Source of the DNA: Acidobacteriota bacterium
GTDB lineage: Bacteria > Acidobacteriota > Terriglobia > Acidiferrales > UBA7541
DNA length: 64,000 nucleotides
Assembly (NCBI GenBank): GCA_013289855.1
Contig: JABCZD010000012.1
Span: 1-64,000 of the forward strand
Direction of reading: 5' to 3'
Both the position numbers and the translations under genes were made by a program. The number at the start of each line of letters is the position of its first letter. The stretch's first letter is position 1. The notes under the pieces were generated by a model that worked only from the letters and a program-made list of their open reading frames with translations, did no database searches and was not told the DNA's origin. Positions 23,989-33,731 of this stretch are shown one piece after another.

Positions 23989-24576
23989 ATGAAGCTACCT
24001 ACCAGTCATATTGCTAGTACGCGCGGGGCGGGTGATCGGATTAGAGGGCAGCGCACGGCAGTGATGGTCGCTGCTGGCGCGGTATTTCTTGCGACTAGCT
24101 TGACGCCGTCGGCGGCGCAGGCGCAGAAAACTTCTCCCGCGAAATCCTCGAAACAAAAGGCGATACCCATGACCATACATGCAACTGGGGATTTCACGGT
24201 GAAGCTGAGTCCAGACGGAGCCGTGGATAAGGCGGAAGGGGCGAGCCTGGGGCGCATGACGATTGACAAACAATTTCACGGGGATTTGGAAGGCACGTCC
24301 AAAGGGACGATGCTTACGGCGATGACGGATGTGAAAGGCTCGGCCGGCTATGTAGCCATCGAGCGGGTTAGCGGGACGCTGCGCGGGCGTAGCGGGAGTT
24401 TTGTGCTGCAGCACAACGGGACGATGTCTGCCGCGGGACAGATGCTATCGATTGTCGTGGTGCCGGATTCGGGCACCGGGCGACTGGTGGGGTTGGCGGG
24501 AAAATTGACGATCATTATTGCGGCTGATGGGAAACATTCTTACGATTTTGAGTACACGCTGCCGGAAGCGCGCTGA
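23989..24576 (+). CDS. Secreted DUF3224 protein
   Basis: A 195-aa protein. After an N-terminal signal segment (about residues 24-45, TAVMVAAGAVFLATSLTPSAAQAQ), the DUF3224 domain fills the rest: IHATGDFTVKLSP, KQFHGDLEGTSKGTML, GSAGYVAIERVSGTLRGRSGSFVLQH, VPDSGTGRLVGLAGKLTI and HSYDFEYTLP. The domain is an allene oxide cyclase-like beta barrel of unknown function, often duplicated in Acidobacteriota. ATG 23989 is chosen because it is the first ATG giving a signal peptide. Confidence 0.85.
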   Translation: MKLPTSHIASTRGAGDRIRGQRTAVMVAAGAVFLATSLTPSAAQAQKTSPAKSSKQKAIPMTIHATGDFTVKLSPDGAVDKAEGASLGRMTIDKQFHGDLEGTSKGTMLTAMTDVKGSAGYVAIERVSGTLRGRSGSFVLQHNGTMSAAGQMLSIVVVPDSGTGRLVGLAGKLTIIIAADGKHSYDFEYTLPEAR

Positions 24577-24689
24577 TCGACTGCGTAAAAGCTTCGAATC
24601 ATTTCTTCAGTAAGTCTCCAGAGCAAGAGGCACAGCCGGGATTGGCTGTGCCTCCAAATCCTAATTGAGTACCGCGTGCGACGCAGCGC

Positions 24690-24709
24690 GGGCACGGCAT
24701 GCCGTGCCC
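24690..24709. repeat. 20-bp perfect palindrome
   Basis: GGGCACGGCATGCCGTGCCC, with the same core as the 28-bp palindrome at 39467-39494. It lies between the convergent DUF3224 and DUF302 genes and may contribute to termination. Confidence 0.75.
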
Positions 24710-24724
24710 CTACGGCGGCGGCGG

Positions 24725-25120
24725 TTATTCGGCGGCTTTGGCGGCTAGGGTAGCGGCTACGGCGATGTTTTGCAGCAGGTCGGCGGGGATTTGGTGGCGT
24801 TGCTGGAGATATTCTGGGGCGTTGTAGGAGACGGTAACTTTTCCGTCGGAGGATTCGGCGACTAGGATTTTTAGTGGGAGATCGATGGCTACGCTGGGGG
24901 CGGCTAGCATTAGCGGCGTGCCGCCTTTGGGATTGCCGAAGATTAGTAGTTTTGTTGGTGGCATTTGTAGGCCGGCTTTTTCGGCTTCTCCGCTGTGATC
25001 GATTATTGCGAAGAGTGTGACGGCTTTGGCTTGGAGCAGAGATTTTAGTTTTTCTACGGTTTGATCGACGGTATGAAGGCTGGGGATGGTGATGATGCCG
25101 TTGGTGGAATTGGGTGACAT
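24725..25120 (-). CDS. DUF302 domain protein
   Basis: A 131-aa protein matching the DUF302 fold: TVDQTVEKLKSLLQAKAVTLFAIIDHSGEAEKAGLQMPPTKLLIFGNPKGGTPLM (helix, strand, typical IDH and FGNP elements), then LPLKILVAESSDGKVTVSY. ATG 25120 follows AAGGAG at ideal spacing; the frame is open to 25156 but without a site. DUF302 proteins are small, widespread and of unproven function. No signal peptide is seen, so it is probably cytoplasmic. Confidence 0.85.
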   Translation of the reverse strand: MSPNSTNGIITIPSLHTVDQTVEKLKSLLQAKAVTLFAIIDHSGEAEKAGLQMPPTKLLIFGNPKGGTPLMLAAPSVAIDLPLKILVAESSDGKVTVSYNAPEYLQQRHQIPADLLQNIAVAATLAAKAAE

Positions 25121-25451
25121 GGTGGTGCTCCTTGCGATGCTTGGTTCGGGTGGCATGAGTTTACACTGGCGTATAGATGCGTTTCGGTGGCGAAGAGATT
25201 GGAATAATTGTGGTGGTGCGAGATGTAGCGTCGGACGAGGGTGGTAACGGGACGGTGACGCCCTGAAGTGCGTCGCTACGAAGGGGCCGCGCGGAGCTGA
25301 CCTGAGGTCGAGACAAGATGCTACAAACGCGGCCGCGTTTACTGCGCGAAAGCGGCGTCAAGCCGCCGCACTCCAAAATTGCGGGCGATTGACTTCACTG
25401 GAGGCGTCACCTAAACTTAATAGTTTGAGCGATAACACTAAGGAGCAATAG
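25121..25451. other. Intergenic region with repeat and rpsT promoter
   Basis: The segment 25210-25375 is GC-rich with partial dyads (for example GTAGCG...CGCTAC near 25222-25280 and GCGGC...GCCGC near 25330-25366) and resembles a dispersed repeat. It leads into the rpsT promoter. No gene is seen. Confidence 0.5.
25389..25417 (+). promoter_or_regulatory. Promoter of rpsT
   Basis: TTGACT (25389-25394), 17-nt spacer, TAAACT (25412-25417), 35 nt before the ATG at 25452, which has AAGGAG. Confidence 0.65.
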
Positions 25452-25757
25452 ATGGCGCAGGGTCAGGCAACAAAGATCAAGAAGAAGAAAAAGTCAGTAT
25501 TGAAGCGGGCGGCGCAGTCGCACGAACGGGCGGACGTGAATCGCGCGAATCGTACGCGGGTTCGGAGTTTCATGAAGCGCATGCGCACGGCGATTACCGC
25601 GGGGGATCCGACGGCGGTGGGAAATTTGCTGCATCCGACGATGGCGGCGATTGACCGCGCGATTACCAAGGGCGTGTTGCACGAGAATACCGGGAACCGG
25701 TATAAGTCTCGGCTTTCGCTGGCGTACAACGGACTCAAAGCTAAAGCCGCGAAGTAA
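25452..25757 (+). CDS. rpsT: 30S ribosomal protein S20
   Basis: A 101-aa basic helical protein. The Lys-rich start (KIKKKKKSVLKRAAQSHERADVNRANRTRVRSFMKRM) and the ending IDRAITKGVLHENTGNRYKSRLSLAYN are diagnostic of bS20, a primary binder of 16S rRNA in the small subunit. Length is slightly above the usual 85-90 residues because of the Gly/Asp-rich central insertion and Lys/Ala tail. It is monocistronic with its own promoter. Confidence 0.97.
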   Translation: MAQGQATKIKKKKKSVLKRAAQSHERADVNRANRTRVRSFMKRMRTAITAGDPTAVGNLLHPTMAAIDRAITKGVLHENTGNRYKSRLSLAYNGLKAKAAK

Positions 25758-25992
25758 ATTTATACCTGCCGCTTTTTCAAGGATATTTTCAAATTAAAAA
25801 AATTGTGGAGCGAGGAAAGGCGCGCAACGCGCCCTTCCCTGCCCGCGTTTTGGTAGCGCAAACGGAATCGCCGCGTGGCCTTCCCGAGAGCGTTTATACG
25901 ATTGTCACCGCACTGTAACCTTCCTCAAATAACCTGCTAGAGTTGTGTCTTCCCCAGCACAAACGCGGAGCACAGCAGGGAAAACTTCGAAC

Positions 25993-27819
25993 ATGGCAGG
26001 CAGTGAACTATTATTACGTCGAGCGGCGAGAGCGCTCGCTATGGTTTTCGTACCGGGGGCGATGGCTTGCACATCATCGGTAGTGCGCGCACAGGATGTG
26101 GTGCAGGATGCGTGTCCGCGGCCGGCGCCGGGCAGCGCGGTGCAGGAACCGGAGGATTTGCGCAGCACGAATGGCGTGTTGCAAGTGGATTTGACGGTAC
26201 GCAACTCTACGGAAAAAGATGGGTCGACGCGCTACTGCTATCTTTTGGCGGATGGAAAGCAATCGCCAACGCTGCGAGTGAGTCCTGGGGATTTGCTGAT
26301 TTTGCGTTTGAAGAACGAATTAAGCGCCGCGAAGGGCGCGGCGACGCCCGCCCCAAGCGCGCAACCGGTGCAGCAGGCGCACACGCACGGACATGCAGAG
26401 AAAAATTCCGACCCGTGCAATAGCAGCACGATGACGATTACGTCGACTAATTTGCATTTTCACGGGCTGACGATTCCGCCGGTGTGCCATCAGGACGATG
26501 TGTTGAAGACGTCGATTCAACCGGGCGATCCCGCGTTTGAATATCGCTTTCGCATACCGGCGAACGAGCCGCCAGGATTGTATTGGTATCACCCGCACAT
26601 TCACGGGTTCAGCACGCCGCAGGTGATTGGCGGAGCGTCCGGGGCGATGATTATTGAGGGGATTGAACGCGCGAATCGCGAAGTGGCGGGATTGCCGGAA
26701 CGCGTGCTAGTGATTCGCGATCAAAATTTGCTGAATCCGGATGCGCCGCCGTCGAAATCCGAACCGGTGGTGCCGCACAACCTGATCGACCGCGATGGAG
26801 ACTCCGCGAATAACGGCACGGGATTTGGCAAACCGGCGAAAGATCTTTCGGTGAATTTTGTGCCGGTGCCGTATCCGGATTATCCGCCAGCGGTGATCAA
26901 AATGAAACCGGGAGAGCGGCAATTTTGGCGGGTGTTGAACGCTTCGGCGATTACGTATCTGAATCTGGCGGTGGTGTTCAAGCGCGCGCCGCAGATGCTG
27001 GGGATTGTGGCAATCGATGGCGTGCCGAAAAATGAAAATGGCAACGCGGCGAACGCCGTCGAGTGGCACGGCCACATTGGAGTGCCGCCAGGCGCGCGCG
27101 TGGAATTTATTGTGAATGGTCCGCCGCTGGGGATGCCGGCGTTGTTTGTGACGCGGACGGTGAATACCGGGCAAGGCGGGGAGAACGATCCGAACCGCGC
27201 GCTGGCCTCGATTGTGGCTGCGGACGATGCGCCGGAACCGCGGTCGACGCTGGCAGCGAATCCCGAAGCGTTGCCGCCGCCGGCGTTGCCGTGGCTGGGG
27301 AACGTGACGCCGACGCGAGTGCGACGATTATATTTTTCGGAGAAGTTGGAAGACCCGAATAATCCAAATAGCGCGACGACGTTTTACATCACCGTGGACG
27401 GCCAGACGCCTGCGGCGTTTGATCCGGCGTCGGACCTGCCGAATATCGTGGCGAAGCAAGGCGACGTGGAAGATTGGATCATCGAGAACCGCTCGACGGA
27501 GTTGCACGCGTTTCATATTCACCAGATTCATTTTCTACTGATGGATTGGTCTGGAGTGCCGGTAGACGAGCCTTTTTTGCGGGATACGGTTAACGTGCCG
27601 TTTTACAACGGACGGGCGTTGCAATATCCCAGCGTACGAGTGCGCATGGATTTTCGCGATGCGAATACCGTGGGGATGTTCGTCTATCACTGCCATCTTT
27701 TGGAGCATGAGGATGGCGGGATGATGGGGCTGATTCGCGTCGAACCGGCGGCGCAATCGGAAGCGCCAAAAGTTCCCGGCTCAAGCAAGAACAAATCCAG
27801 CACGAAGATGCGGCGCTAG
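25993..27819 (+). CDS. Secreted multicopper oxidase (second copy)
   Basis: A 608-aa protein with an N-terminal signal segment containing an RRAARAL stretch and AMACTSS (possible lipobox-like Cys near residue 26). Copper sites are HFHGL (about 155), WYHPHIHG (about 198), HAFHIHQIHF (about 505) and YHCHLLEHEDGGMMG (about 565), the full set for T1/T2/T3 copper. It differs from the oxidase at 10920 in length, signal type and a His-rich insertion near residue 130 (QQAHTHGHAEK), which could bind extra copper. ATG 25993 is preferred over GTG 25945. Probable function: oxidation of copper or phenolics in the periplasm. Confidence 0.88.
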   Translation: MAGSELLLRRAARALAMVFVPGAMACTSSVVRAQDVVQDACPRPAPGSAVQEPEDLRSTNGVLQVDLTVRNSTEKDGSTRYCYLLADGKQSPTLRVSPGDLLILRLKNELSAAKGAATPAPSAQPVQQAHTHGHAEKNSDPCNSSTMTITSTNLHFHGLTIPPVCHQDDVLKTSIQPGDPAFEYRFRIPANEPPGLYWYHPHIHGFSTPQVIGGASGAMIIEGIERANREVAGLPERVLVIRDQNLLNPDAPPSKSEPVVPHNLIDRDGDSANNGTGFGKPAKDLSVNFVPVPYPDYPPAVIKMKPGERQFWRVLNASAITYLNLAVVFKRAPQMLGIVAIDGVPKNENGNAANAVEWHGHIGVPPGARVEFIVNGPPLGMPALFVTRTVNTGQGGENDPNRALASIVAADDAPEPRSTLAANPEALPPPALPWLGNVTPTRVRRLYFSEKLEDPNNPNSATTFYITVDGQTPAAFDPASDLPNIVAKQGDVEDWIIENRSTELHAFHIHQIHFLLMDWSGVPVDEPFLRDTVNVPFYNGRALQYPSVRVRMDFRDANTVGMFVYHCHLLEHEDGGMMGLIRVEPAAQSEAPKVPGSSKNKSSTKMRR

Positions 27820-28105
27820 GGGGCGCTCGAAGCTTCGCGCGGGATAACGCCAGGGCAGGACAGAACATATAGACCACGCTAGGAATAGGACTGCGATCCC
27901 ATAAGGCGGAGCTGTGGACATTTTTGCGGAGCAAATTAATCGAAATCATTCCGAAAGCAGAGCAGCTAAGAGCGTGGGATGCGGTTAACGAGCGCCGCCA
28001 GCTTTTTCTTCTGCCATTAATATTTCGCGCGTTGAAATGAAACACGCGACGACTACAACTCATCCTGCTTAGCGGTACCGCACTCAAAATTGTGGAGGTA
28101 TTTTA

Positions 28106-30268
28106 ATGAAGTTAAAGAGTCTTGCGTCTTATACGATGGACGGAGTACGCATCGGTCTAACTACCGTCGCGCTCCTCCAGTTCTCGATTGGTGCGCCGAT
28201 GGCCAATGCGCAAACGCCCGATAACAGCTCGAAAACCACCAGTCCGATCAAGCACTTGATCGTGATCATCGGCGAAAACCGCAGTTTTGACCACGTTTTT
28301 GCCACTTATGAACCGAAGAAGGGCGAATCGGTCGACAATCTGTTGTCGAAAGGCATCATCAAGCTGGACGCGAAAAAGAACGCGCTTCCCGGGCCAAACT
28401 TCGAGAAAGCTCATCAAGTGGCAGCGAAAGACATCGGCACTACGGATGCGTTTCTGCTGAATCCGCCCAAGTCAGAGTTTCCCAACAATCAGCTTCCCGC
28501 ACCACTCGTGGGTGGCGCCAAAGTTTCCTACGTTCCGAATCTGTGCAGCGCGTCGACCCCGATAACCGCGTGCCCGGACAGCCTTACGCTAGCCATGACC
28601 GCGGAAAACGGACTAGACCCCGCCTACTACCCGGATCTCCTCAGCGGCGGCACCGGGCTGAGCAGCAGAACCCCAGATACGCGCATCACCGACGTAACGT
28701 CCCTGCCGGCCGGCCCGTTTCAATTGACAAATTCAACGACCGGTGGCGCGTTCGACTACGACGCCTATGCAGCTAGCCCGGTGCATCGGTTCTACCAAAT
28801 GTGGCAGCAGCTGAACTGCGGTTTGGATCATTCCAGTTTTGACAATCCGTCCGGTTGCAACGCCAAGTTGTTTTCCTGGGTGGAGGTAACGGTCGGCGCA
28901 GGCACCAATGGCGTAACACAACCGCCGCTGTGCTCCTCTGACAAAGCCGCGCTCCCCTGCTTCACCACGAACTATTTGCCAAACACGCCTGGGGCATCGC
29001 TGACCGGTGAAGGCTCAACGGCCCTCGGTTTCTACAACGTGCAGCAAGGCGACGCGCCTTACTTCAAGAGCCTGGCGGACAATTACGCGATGAGCGATAA
29101 CTTCCATCAGTCGGTTAACGGCGGCACAGGCGCCAACCACATCATGCTCGGGCACGGCGACGCGATATTTTTCTACGATCCGAGCAGCAAAACTCCCTAT
29201 GTTCCACCAAACGGCGTGGAAGTGGACAAAGGCAGCCCCAATCAGGGAGTCGTCAGCGAAGTGGAAAACCCCGATCCGGCGGCCGGTACGAATAACTGGT
29301 ACCAGGAGGACGGCTACGGGAATGGCGGCTACGGTTCTTCGGCGTCTGGCGGCGGTTCATACAGCAACTGCTCGGACCCCAGCCAGCCTGGAGTGAAAGA
29401 GATCGTGAAATATCTGAAGTCCCTGCCAGAGCCCATCGATCCGCGCTGCGAAGCTGGTAAGTACTACATTCTGAACAACTACAATCCCGGCTATTTCGGC
29501 GACGGCAGCAACGCCTACATCGACACCACCGCAGGGAATACACCCTTCACCGTGCCGCCTTCTTCAACACCCAGCATCGGCGACGACCTGAACGCCCACA
29601 AGATTTCTTGGGTGTACTACGGCGACCAGTGGGATGCCTACCTGGGCGATAAATATCAGAACAACTACTACGTCGCTCAAGGCGTCGTAACGGACGAGTA
29701 TTGTAACATTTGCAATCCATTCCAGTACGACACTTCCATCATGGCGCATGCGGATCAGCGCGCGGCGCACTTGGCGGATACCACGGACCTGTACGCAGCG
29801 ATTGATGGACTAACGCTACCCGCGGTTTCCATCGTCAAGCCCAGCGGGCTGGTTGATGGTCACCCTTCATCCTCGAAACTGGATCTGTTCGAAGGTTTCG
29901 TGAAGAAAATCGTCGAAGCCGTGGAAGCGTCTCCATATAAGAACGATACGGCGATTTTCATCACCTTCGACGAGGGCGGCGGATACTACGATTCCGGTTA
30001 CGTCCAGCCGCTGGACTTCTTCGGCGATGGCACGCGGATTCCCTTCCTCGTTGTGGGCCCGCACCTGAAGGCGGGACACATCTCGCACAATTATGCAGAT
30101 CACGTTTCGATCCTGAAGTTCATCGAGCGCAACTGGAATTTGCCGCCGGTTACGAAGCGCAGCCGCGATAATTTCCCGAACCCGTTCTCACTGGACTTCA
30201 TCAGCCCATACGTGCCGCTGAACAGCCCGGCGATCAGCGACCTGTTTGATCTGTTTGACTTCAAATAG
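28106..30268 (+). CDS. Secreted phospholipase C/acid phosphatase-family enzyme (copy 1)
   Basis: A 720-aa protein with a signal peptide ending near ANAQ (residue 36) and ATG 28106 behind GGAGG. Family motifs are HLIVIIGENRSFDHVFATY (about 50-68), MSDNFHQS, NHIMLGHGD, FITFDEGGGYYDSG (about 617) and a C-terminal HISHNYADHVSILKFIERNW, matching the phosphoesterase family of PC-phospholipase C and AcpA-type acid phosphatases. Several insertions rich in Gly/Ser/Asn lie in the middle. It is followed by a terminator and then a homologue in tandem. Substrate (phospholipid or other phosphoester) is not determinable. Confidence 0.88.
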   Translation: MKLKSLASYTMDGVRIGLTTVALLQFSIGAPMANAQTPDNSSKTTSPIKHLIVIIGENRSFDHVFATYEPKKGESVDNLLSKGIIKLDAKKNALPGPNFEKAHQVAAKDIGTTDAFLLNPPKSEFPNNQLPAPLVGGAKVSYVPNLCSASTPITACPDSLTLAMTAENGLDPAYYPDLLSGGTGLSSRTPDTRITDVTSLPAGPFQLTNSTTGGAFDYDAYAASPVHRFYQMWQQLNCGLDHSSFDNPSGCNAKLFSWVEVTVGAGTNGVTQPPLCSSDKAALPCFTTNYLPNTPGASLTGEGSTALGFYNVQQGDAPYFKSLADNYAMSDNFHQSVNGGTGANHIMLGHGDAIFFYDPSSKTPYVPPNGVEVDKGSPNQGVVSEVENPDPAAGTNNWYQEDGYGNGGYGSSASGGGSYSNCSDPSQPGVKEIVKYLKSLPEPIDPRCEAGKYYILNNYNPGYFGDGSNAYIDTTAGNTPFTVPPSSTPSIGDDLNAHKISWVYYGDQWDAYLGDKYQNNYYVAQGVVTDEYCNICNPFQYDTSIMAHADQRAAHLADTTDLYAAIDGLTLPAVSIVKPSGLVDGHPSSSKLDLFEGFVKKIVEAVEASPYKNDTAIFITFDEGGGYYDSGYVQPLDFFGDGTRIPFLVVGPHLKAGHISHNYADHVSILKFIERNWNLPPVTKRSRDNFPNPFSLDFISPYVPLNSPAISDLFDLFDFK

Positions 30269-30303
30269 CCGGAACAGAAAATCGCGATTGCAATTTGCGA
30301 TGG

Positions 30304-30337
30304 AAAGGGCAGCCATTCGCTGGCCGCCCTTTTTTTT
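30304..30337 (+). terminator. Rho-independent terminator between tandem phospholipase genes
   Basis: GGGCAGCCA (30307-30315), loop TTCGC, TGGCCGCCC (30321-30329; one mismatch), then eight T. Confidence 0.9.
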
Positions 30338-30494
30338 CCTTCGCAAATACGAAGACTGAGCGTAGCATGGCAGCCATCGACTGGCTGCCAAGACGATGCT
30401 TTCTTGCGCCATTCACCCTAGCCCAACGTTAACGAAACAACCAACCGCTATAATCTACGGCCCGCTCTCATCAGTCAGACGAGGAGGAATTCGA

Positions 30495-32522
30495 ATGAAC
30501 CTTAAGAATATTGCATCACACGTCGGAAACGGAGTGCGTGTGGGACTTGCGTCCCTCGCGCTTCTGCAATTTTCGATAGGGATACCGATGGCAAATGCCA
30601 ACCAAGAACATAAGGATGGAGACACGCGTACACCGATCAAGCACGTCATCGTGCTGATCGGCGAGAACCGCACCTTCGATCATCTCTTCGCAACCTATGT
30701 TTCACCGAGCGGCGAGCACGTGAAGAACCTACTGTCCGAGGGAATCATCAATGCCGACGGTACGCCCGGCCCGCACTTCAAGCACGCACAGCAATTCCAA
30801 GCCATCGCGCCGTTCAAGACATCGTATTACTCCAGCCTCGATAGCCATGAAAAGGCTCCCTATTCCATCCTTCCCGAGCCGACCCTAAATTTTTCGCCCA
30901 GCCCCGCCACCGGCGAACCGCCGCCATTTCCGGCTGCCTTCCTTCCAGATCTCGGAGCCATCGAGCCCTCGCTGGAAACCGCGGATCTTCCTTTGCTGAC
31001 CACCGGCGCGTCCGGTGCTGCACAAACGGCTGAGCTTCCGGACTTCGATTCGCGAATACAAAATTTCAGCAGTTTGCCGAACGGGCCGTTCCCGCTTAAG
31101 GGAGCGACTCTCCCGTACGATTCGTACACGGGCGACACCACGCACCGTCTCTACGAGATGTGGCAACAGTCCGATTGCAATATCCGCAATGCCACACGGG
31201 AGAACCCCTCGGGTTGCTTGAACGACCTGTATCCCTTTGTCATCACCAGCTACACAAGCGAGCCTGACCCCAACAGCTTCCCCATTGCCAACCAGGTTGA
31301 CGACAATGGCGGTGGCAATTCCATGGCCTTCTATAACATGCAGGCCGGAGACGTCCCATTTCTGAAATCGCTCGCCGATGAATACTCCATGAGCGATAAT
31401 TATCATCAGGCGACCATGGGCGGCACAGGGCAAAACCACGTCATGCTGGGCAGCGGCGACTCCGTCTTCTGGTCCGATGGTAAGGGCAACGCCACCACTC
31501 CGCCATCCCACATCGCCAATCCCAATCCTCTTCCCGGCTCGAATAACCAGTACGCGGTGGACATCAATTTCGACGGCAACTTCACCGAGTGCGCGGATTC
31601 AACTCAGCCTGGTGTCGATCCGATTCGCGACTATCTCGCGACGCTACCCTATCATCCGAAGCCGAACTGCGAGAAGAGCCACTACTACATGGTCAATAAC
31701 GACAACCCGGGCTTCTTGCCAGACGGCACCGTGGACACCAAGGGCATTGCAGGCGGCGGATCGATTCCGCCGAGCAACGTCCGGACGATCGGCGAAGCGC
31801 TGAACGAAAAGGGCATTTCCTGGGCCTACTACGGAGGAGCGTACAACGCCGCAGTGGCCCTTCAGCACGATCCGACTAGCACAGATCCGACCGTGCAGAT
31901 TGGCCGAGCCTACTGCAACATTTGCAATTTTGAGTCCTACACCAACGCGATCATGGGTGACCCTGCGCAGCGGGCCGCGCACATCAAGGATGCGACGGAC
32001 TTCTTCGCCGCCGTGGACAATGGCACTTTGCCGGCAGTCTCCTTCGTCAAGCCGGACGGGTTGCTCGACGGCCACCCCGCATCCTCAAAGTTCGACCTTT
32101 TCGAGGCCATGGCTAAGAAAATCGTGGATCATCTCACCGCCAACAAGGAGCTGTTTGCGTCTACCGTTTTGTTCATCACGCTGGACGAGGGTGGGGGCTT
32201 CTATGATTCCGGCTACATCCAGCCGCTGGACTTTTTCGGCGACGGACCACGTATTCCGATGATTGTGGTATCACCCTTCAGCCTCGGCGGCCACATCAGC
32301 CACACATACAACGACCACGTCTCGATCCTGAAGTTCATCGAACGGAATTGGAAGCTAAAGCCGTTAACAGACCGCAGCCGCGATAATTTCCCGAATCCCA
32401 GGGTCGACGATGATAATCCCTACGTGCCCCTCAACAGCCCGGCCATTGGCGATCTTTTCGACCTCTTTGATTTCGGACGCCACGGCCATGACGGCGATCA
32501 CGACGGCGACGACAATCACTGA
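30495..32522 (+). CDS. Secreted phospholipase C/acid phosphatase-family enzyme (copy 2)
   Basis: A 675-aa paralogue of the preceding gene: nearly the same signal peptide (LALLQFSIGIPMANA versus VALLQFSIGAPMANA) and the same motif order, VIVLIGENRTFDHLFATY, MSDNYHQ, NHVMLGSGD, FITLDEGGGFYDSG and HISHTYNDHVSILKFIERNW. It ends in a His/Asp-rich tail (HGHDGDHDGDDNH) absent from copy 1, which could bind metal. ATG 30495 follows GAGGAGG; a TATAAT at 30449-30454 suggests its own promoter. The pair arose by tandem duplication followed by divergence of the central region. Confidence 0.88.
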   Translation: MNLKNIASHVGNGVRVGLASLALLQFSIGIPMANANQEHKDGDTRTPIKHVIVLIGENRTFDHLFATYVSPSGEHVKNLLSEGIINADGTPGPHFKHAQQFQAIAPFKTSYYSSLDSHEKAPYSILPEPTLNFSPSPATGEPPPFPAAFLPDLGAIEPSLETADLPLLTTGASGAAQTAELPDFDSRIQNFSSLPNGPFPLKGATLPYDSYTGDTTHRLYEMWQQSDCNIRNATRENPSGCLNDLYPFVITSYTSEPDPNSFPIANQVDDNGGGNSMAFYNMQAGDVPFLKSLADEYSMSDNYHQATMGGTGQNHVMLGSGDSVFWSDGKGNATTPPSHIANPNPLPGSNNQYAVDINFDGNFTECADSTQPGVDPIRDYLATLPYHPKPNCEKSHYYMVNNDNPGFLPDGTVDTKGIAGGGSIPPSNVRTIGEALNEKGISWAYYGGAYNAAVALQHDPTSTDPTVQIGRAYCNICNFESYTNAIMGDPAQRAAHIKDATDFFAAVDNGTLPAVSFVKPDGLLDGHPASSKFDLFEAMAKKIVDHLTANKELFASTVLFITLDEGGGFYDSGYIQPLDFFGDGPRIPMIVVSPFSLGGHISHTYNDHVSILKFIERNWKLKPLTDRSRDNFPNPRVDDDNPYVPLNSPAIGDLFDLFDFGRHGHDGDHDGDDNH

Positions 32523-32544
32523 CGCTGTTATTGTTCTGAACCAG

Positions 32545-32576
32545 AAAGGGGCGGCTTTCGGCCGTCCCCTTTTTTT
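32545..32576 (+). terminator. Rho-independent terminator after phospholipase copy 2
   Basis: GGGG-C-GGC (32548-32555), TTTC-type loop, GCC-GT-CCCC (32561-32569), then seven T. Confidence 0.85.
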
Positions 32577-32662
32577 GCGCGGGTGATAGAGTCTTGAACG
32601 AATTAGTTTGTTTAAAGTGGCCGCCACAAAGGCGATGGCACAGAGGTGGGAATATAAATTAG

Positions 32663-33715
32663 CTATCGCCCGGCAGATTTTGCTTCTGGTGCGGTGAGCT
32701 GCGCGAGGAGAAATTCCATTACCGCGCGGGCATCTTCGCTGCCGCGTTTCAGGCGGTCGTCGGCGTATTGCAATGAACGCAGGCCGGCCAGTAATTTGGT
32801 TCGGGGGATTTTTCTGGCGGCTTGCAACGCGAGCTCGGCTTGCTCGGGGCGCATACCGAGGGCGCGGGCAGCTTGCCAGCCATTACCAGCGCGAACTTCG
32901 CTGGCCTCGATAATTTTGCGGTACATCCACGTGATAGCGCCGAGGATTTGCAGGGGCTGCTCGCCTTCGCGGAGGAGGCGATCCAGAAATTCCAGCGCGG
33001 TGCGGGACTGGCGATTGCCGAGGAGGTTGGCGAGTTCCCAGACCGTGGTGGTTTTTTCGGAGATGACCATGGTGGCGACATCTTCGCGGCGAATTTGTTT
33101 GCGGTCTCCGGCGTAAGTGGCCAGCTTGGCGATTTCGGTTTTCAAGCGCTGCAGATCGGCGGAGACGAATTCGGCGAGATCTTCCGCCGCGCCTTTTTCA
33201 AAGGTCACGCCTTCATCTTTGGCTAACGAATGGGCTAACGAAGTGGCCGCGAGTTGGCGCTGTTCGAGGTTGTCTCCAAGACCGACTTCCACCACTAGCG
33301 TTTTTTCCGCCAGCAATTTGCCAAGGCGCATGCGCTGATCGAGTTTCGAGGCTTCGAGGACCAGCACAGTGAACGGCGCGGGGTTTTTGAAATAAGCTTC
33401 GAATTGCTCGACGGCGGCATCGCGTTTTTTTTCCGCCAAAGCTTCGATGGTTTCGGCGTCTTCGAGAAACACCACCTGGTTTGGGGAAAGCATGGGCATG
33501 GTCTGGGCCTGCTCGAGCGCGGCTTGCGTCTCACCACGATCGGCGGAGTAACGCGAAACGGCCCAGGTGCGCGAAGCAGGGGGCACGAAGGCGTCGATCA
33601 AGTGCGCGCGGCAGGCATCGCGAAGGTAAGGTTCTTCGCCGAGCAAGAGCAGCGCCGGGATCGCAGTTCCCTTCTTCAGGCGCGCGAGCAACTCTTCGGT
33701 GCTCACTTTGGGCAT
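32663..33715 (-). CDS. holA: DNA polymerase III subunit delta
   Basis: A 350-aa protein of the HolA family, the clamp-loader subunit that opens the sliding clamp. Typical segments are ALLLLGEEPYLRDACRAHLIDAF (N-terminal AAA-like domain), VVFLEDAETI, FTVLVLEASKLDQRMRLGKLL, and the C-terminal WELANLLGNRQSRTALEFLDRLLREGEQPLQILGAITWMYRKIIEA collar region. ATG 33715 starts 16 nt after the lptE stop; the frame is open further upstream within lptE but that part is a shadow. The lptE-holA order is a conserved arrangement. Confidence 0.93.
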   Translation of the reverse strand: MPKVSTEELLARLKKGTAIPALLLLGEEPYLRDACRAHLIDAFVPPASRTWAVSRYSADRGETQAALEQAQTMPMLSPNQVVFLEDAETIEALAEKKRDAAVEQFEAYFKNPAPFTVLVLEASKLDQRMRLGKLLAEKTLVVEVGLGDNLEQRQLAATSLAHSLAKDEGVTFEKGAAEDLAEFVSADLQRLKTEIAKLATYAGDRKQIRREDVATMVISEKTTTVWELANLLGNRQSRTALEFLDRLLREGEQPLQILGAITWMYRKIIEASEVRAGNGWQAARALGMRPEQAELALQAARKIPRTKLLAGLRSLQYADDRLKRGSEDARAVMEFLLAQLTAPEAKSAGR

Positions 33716-33731
33716 CAGGCGCTCACCGGCA

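Noticed and set aside
27590..28087. 165-aa minus-strand reading frame
   Set aside because: Partly antisense to the multicopper oxidase; Arg/Ser/Cys-rich with no motif.
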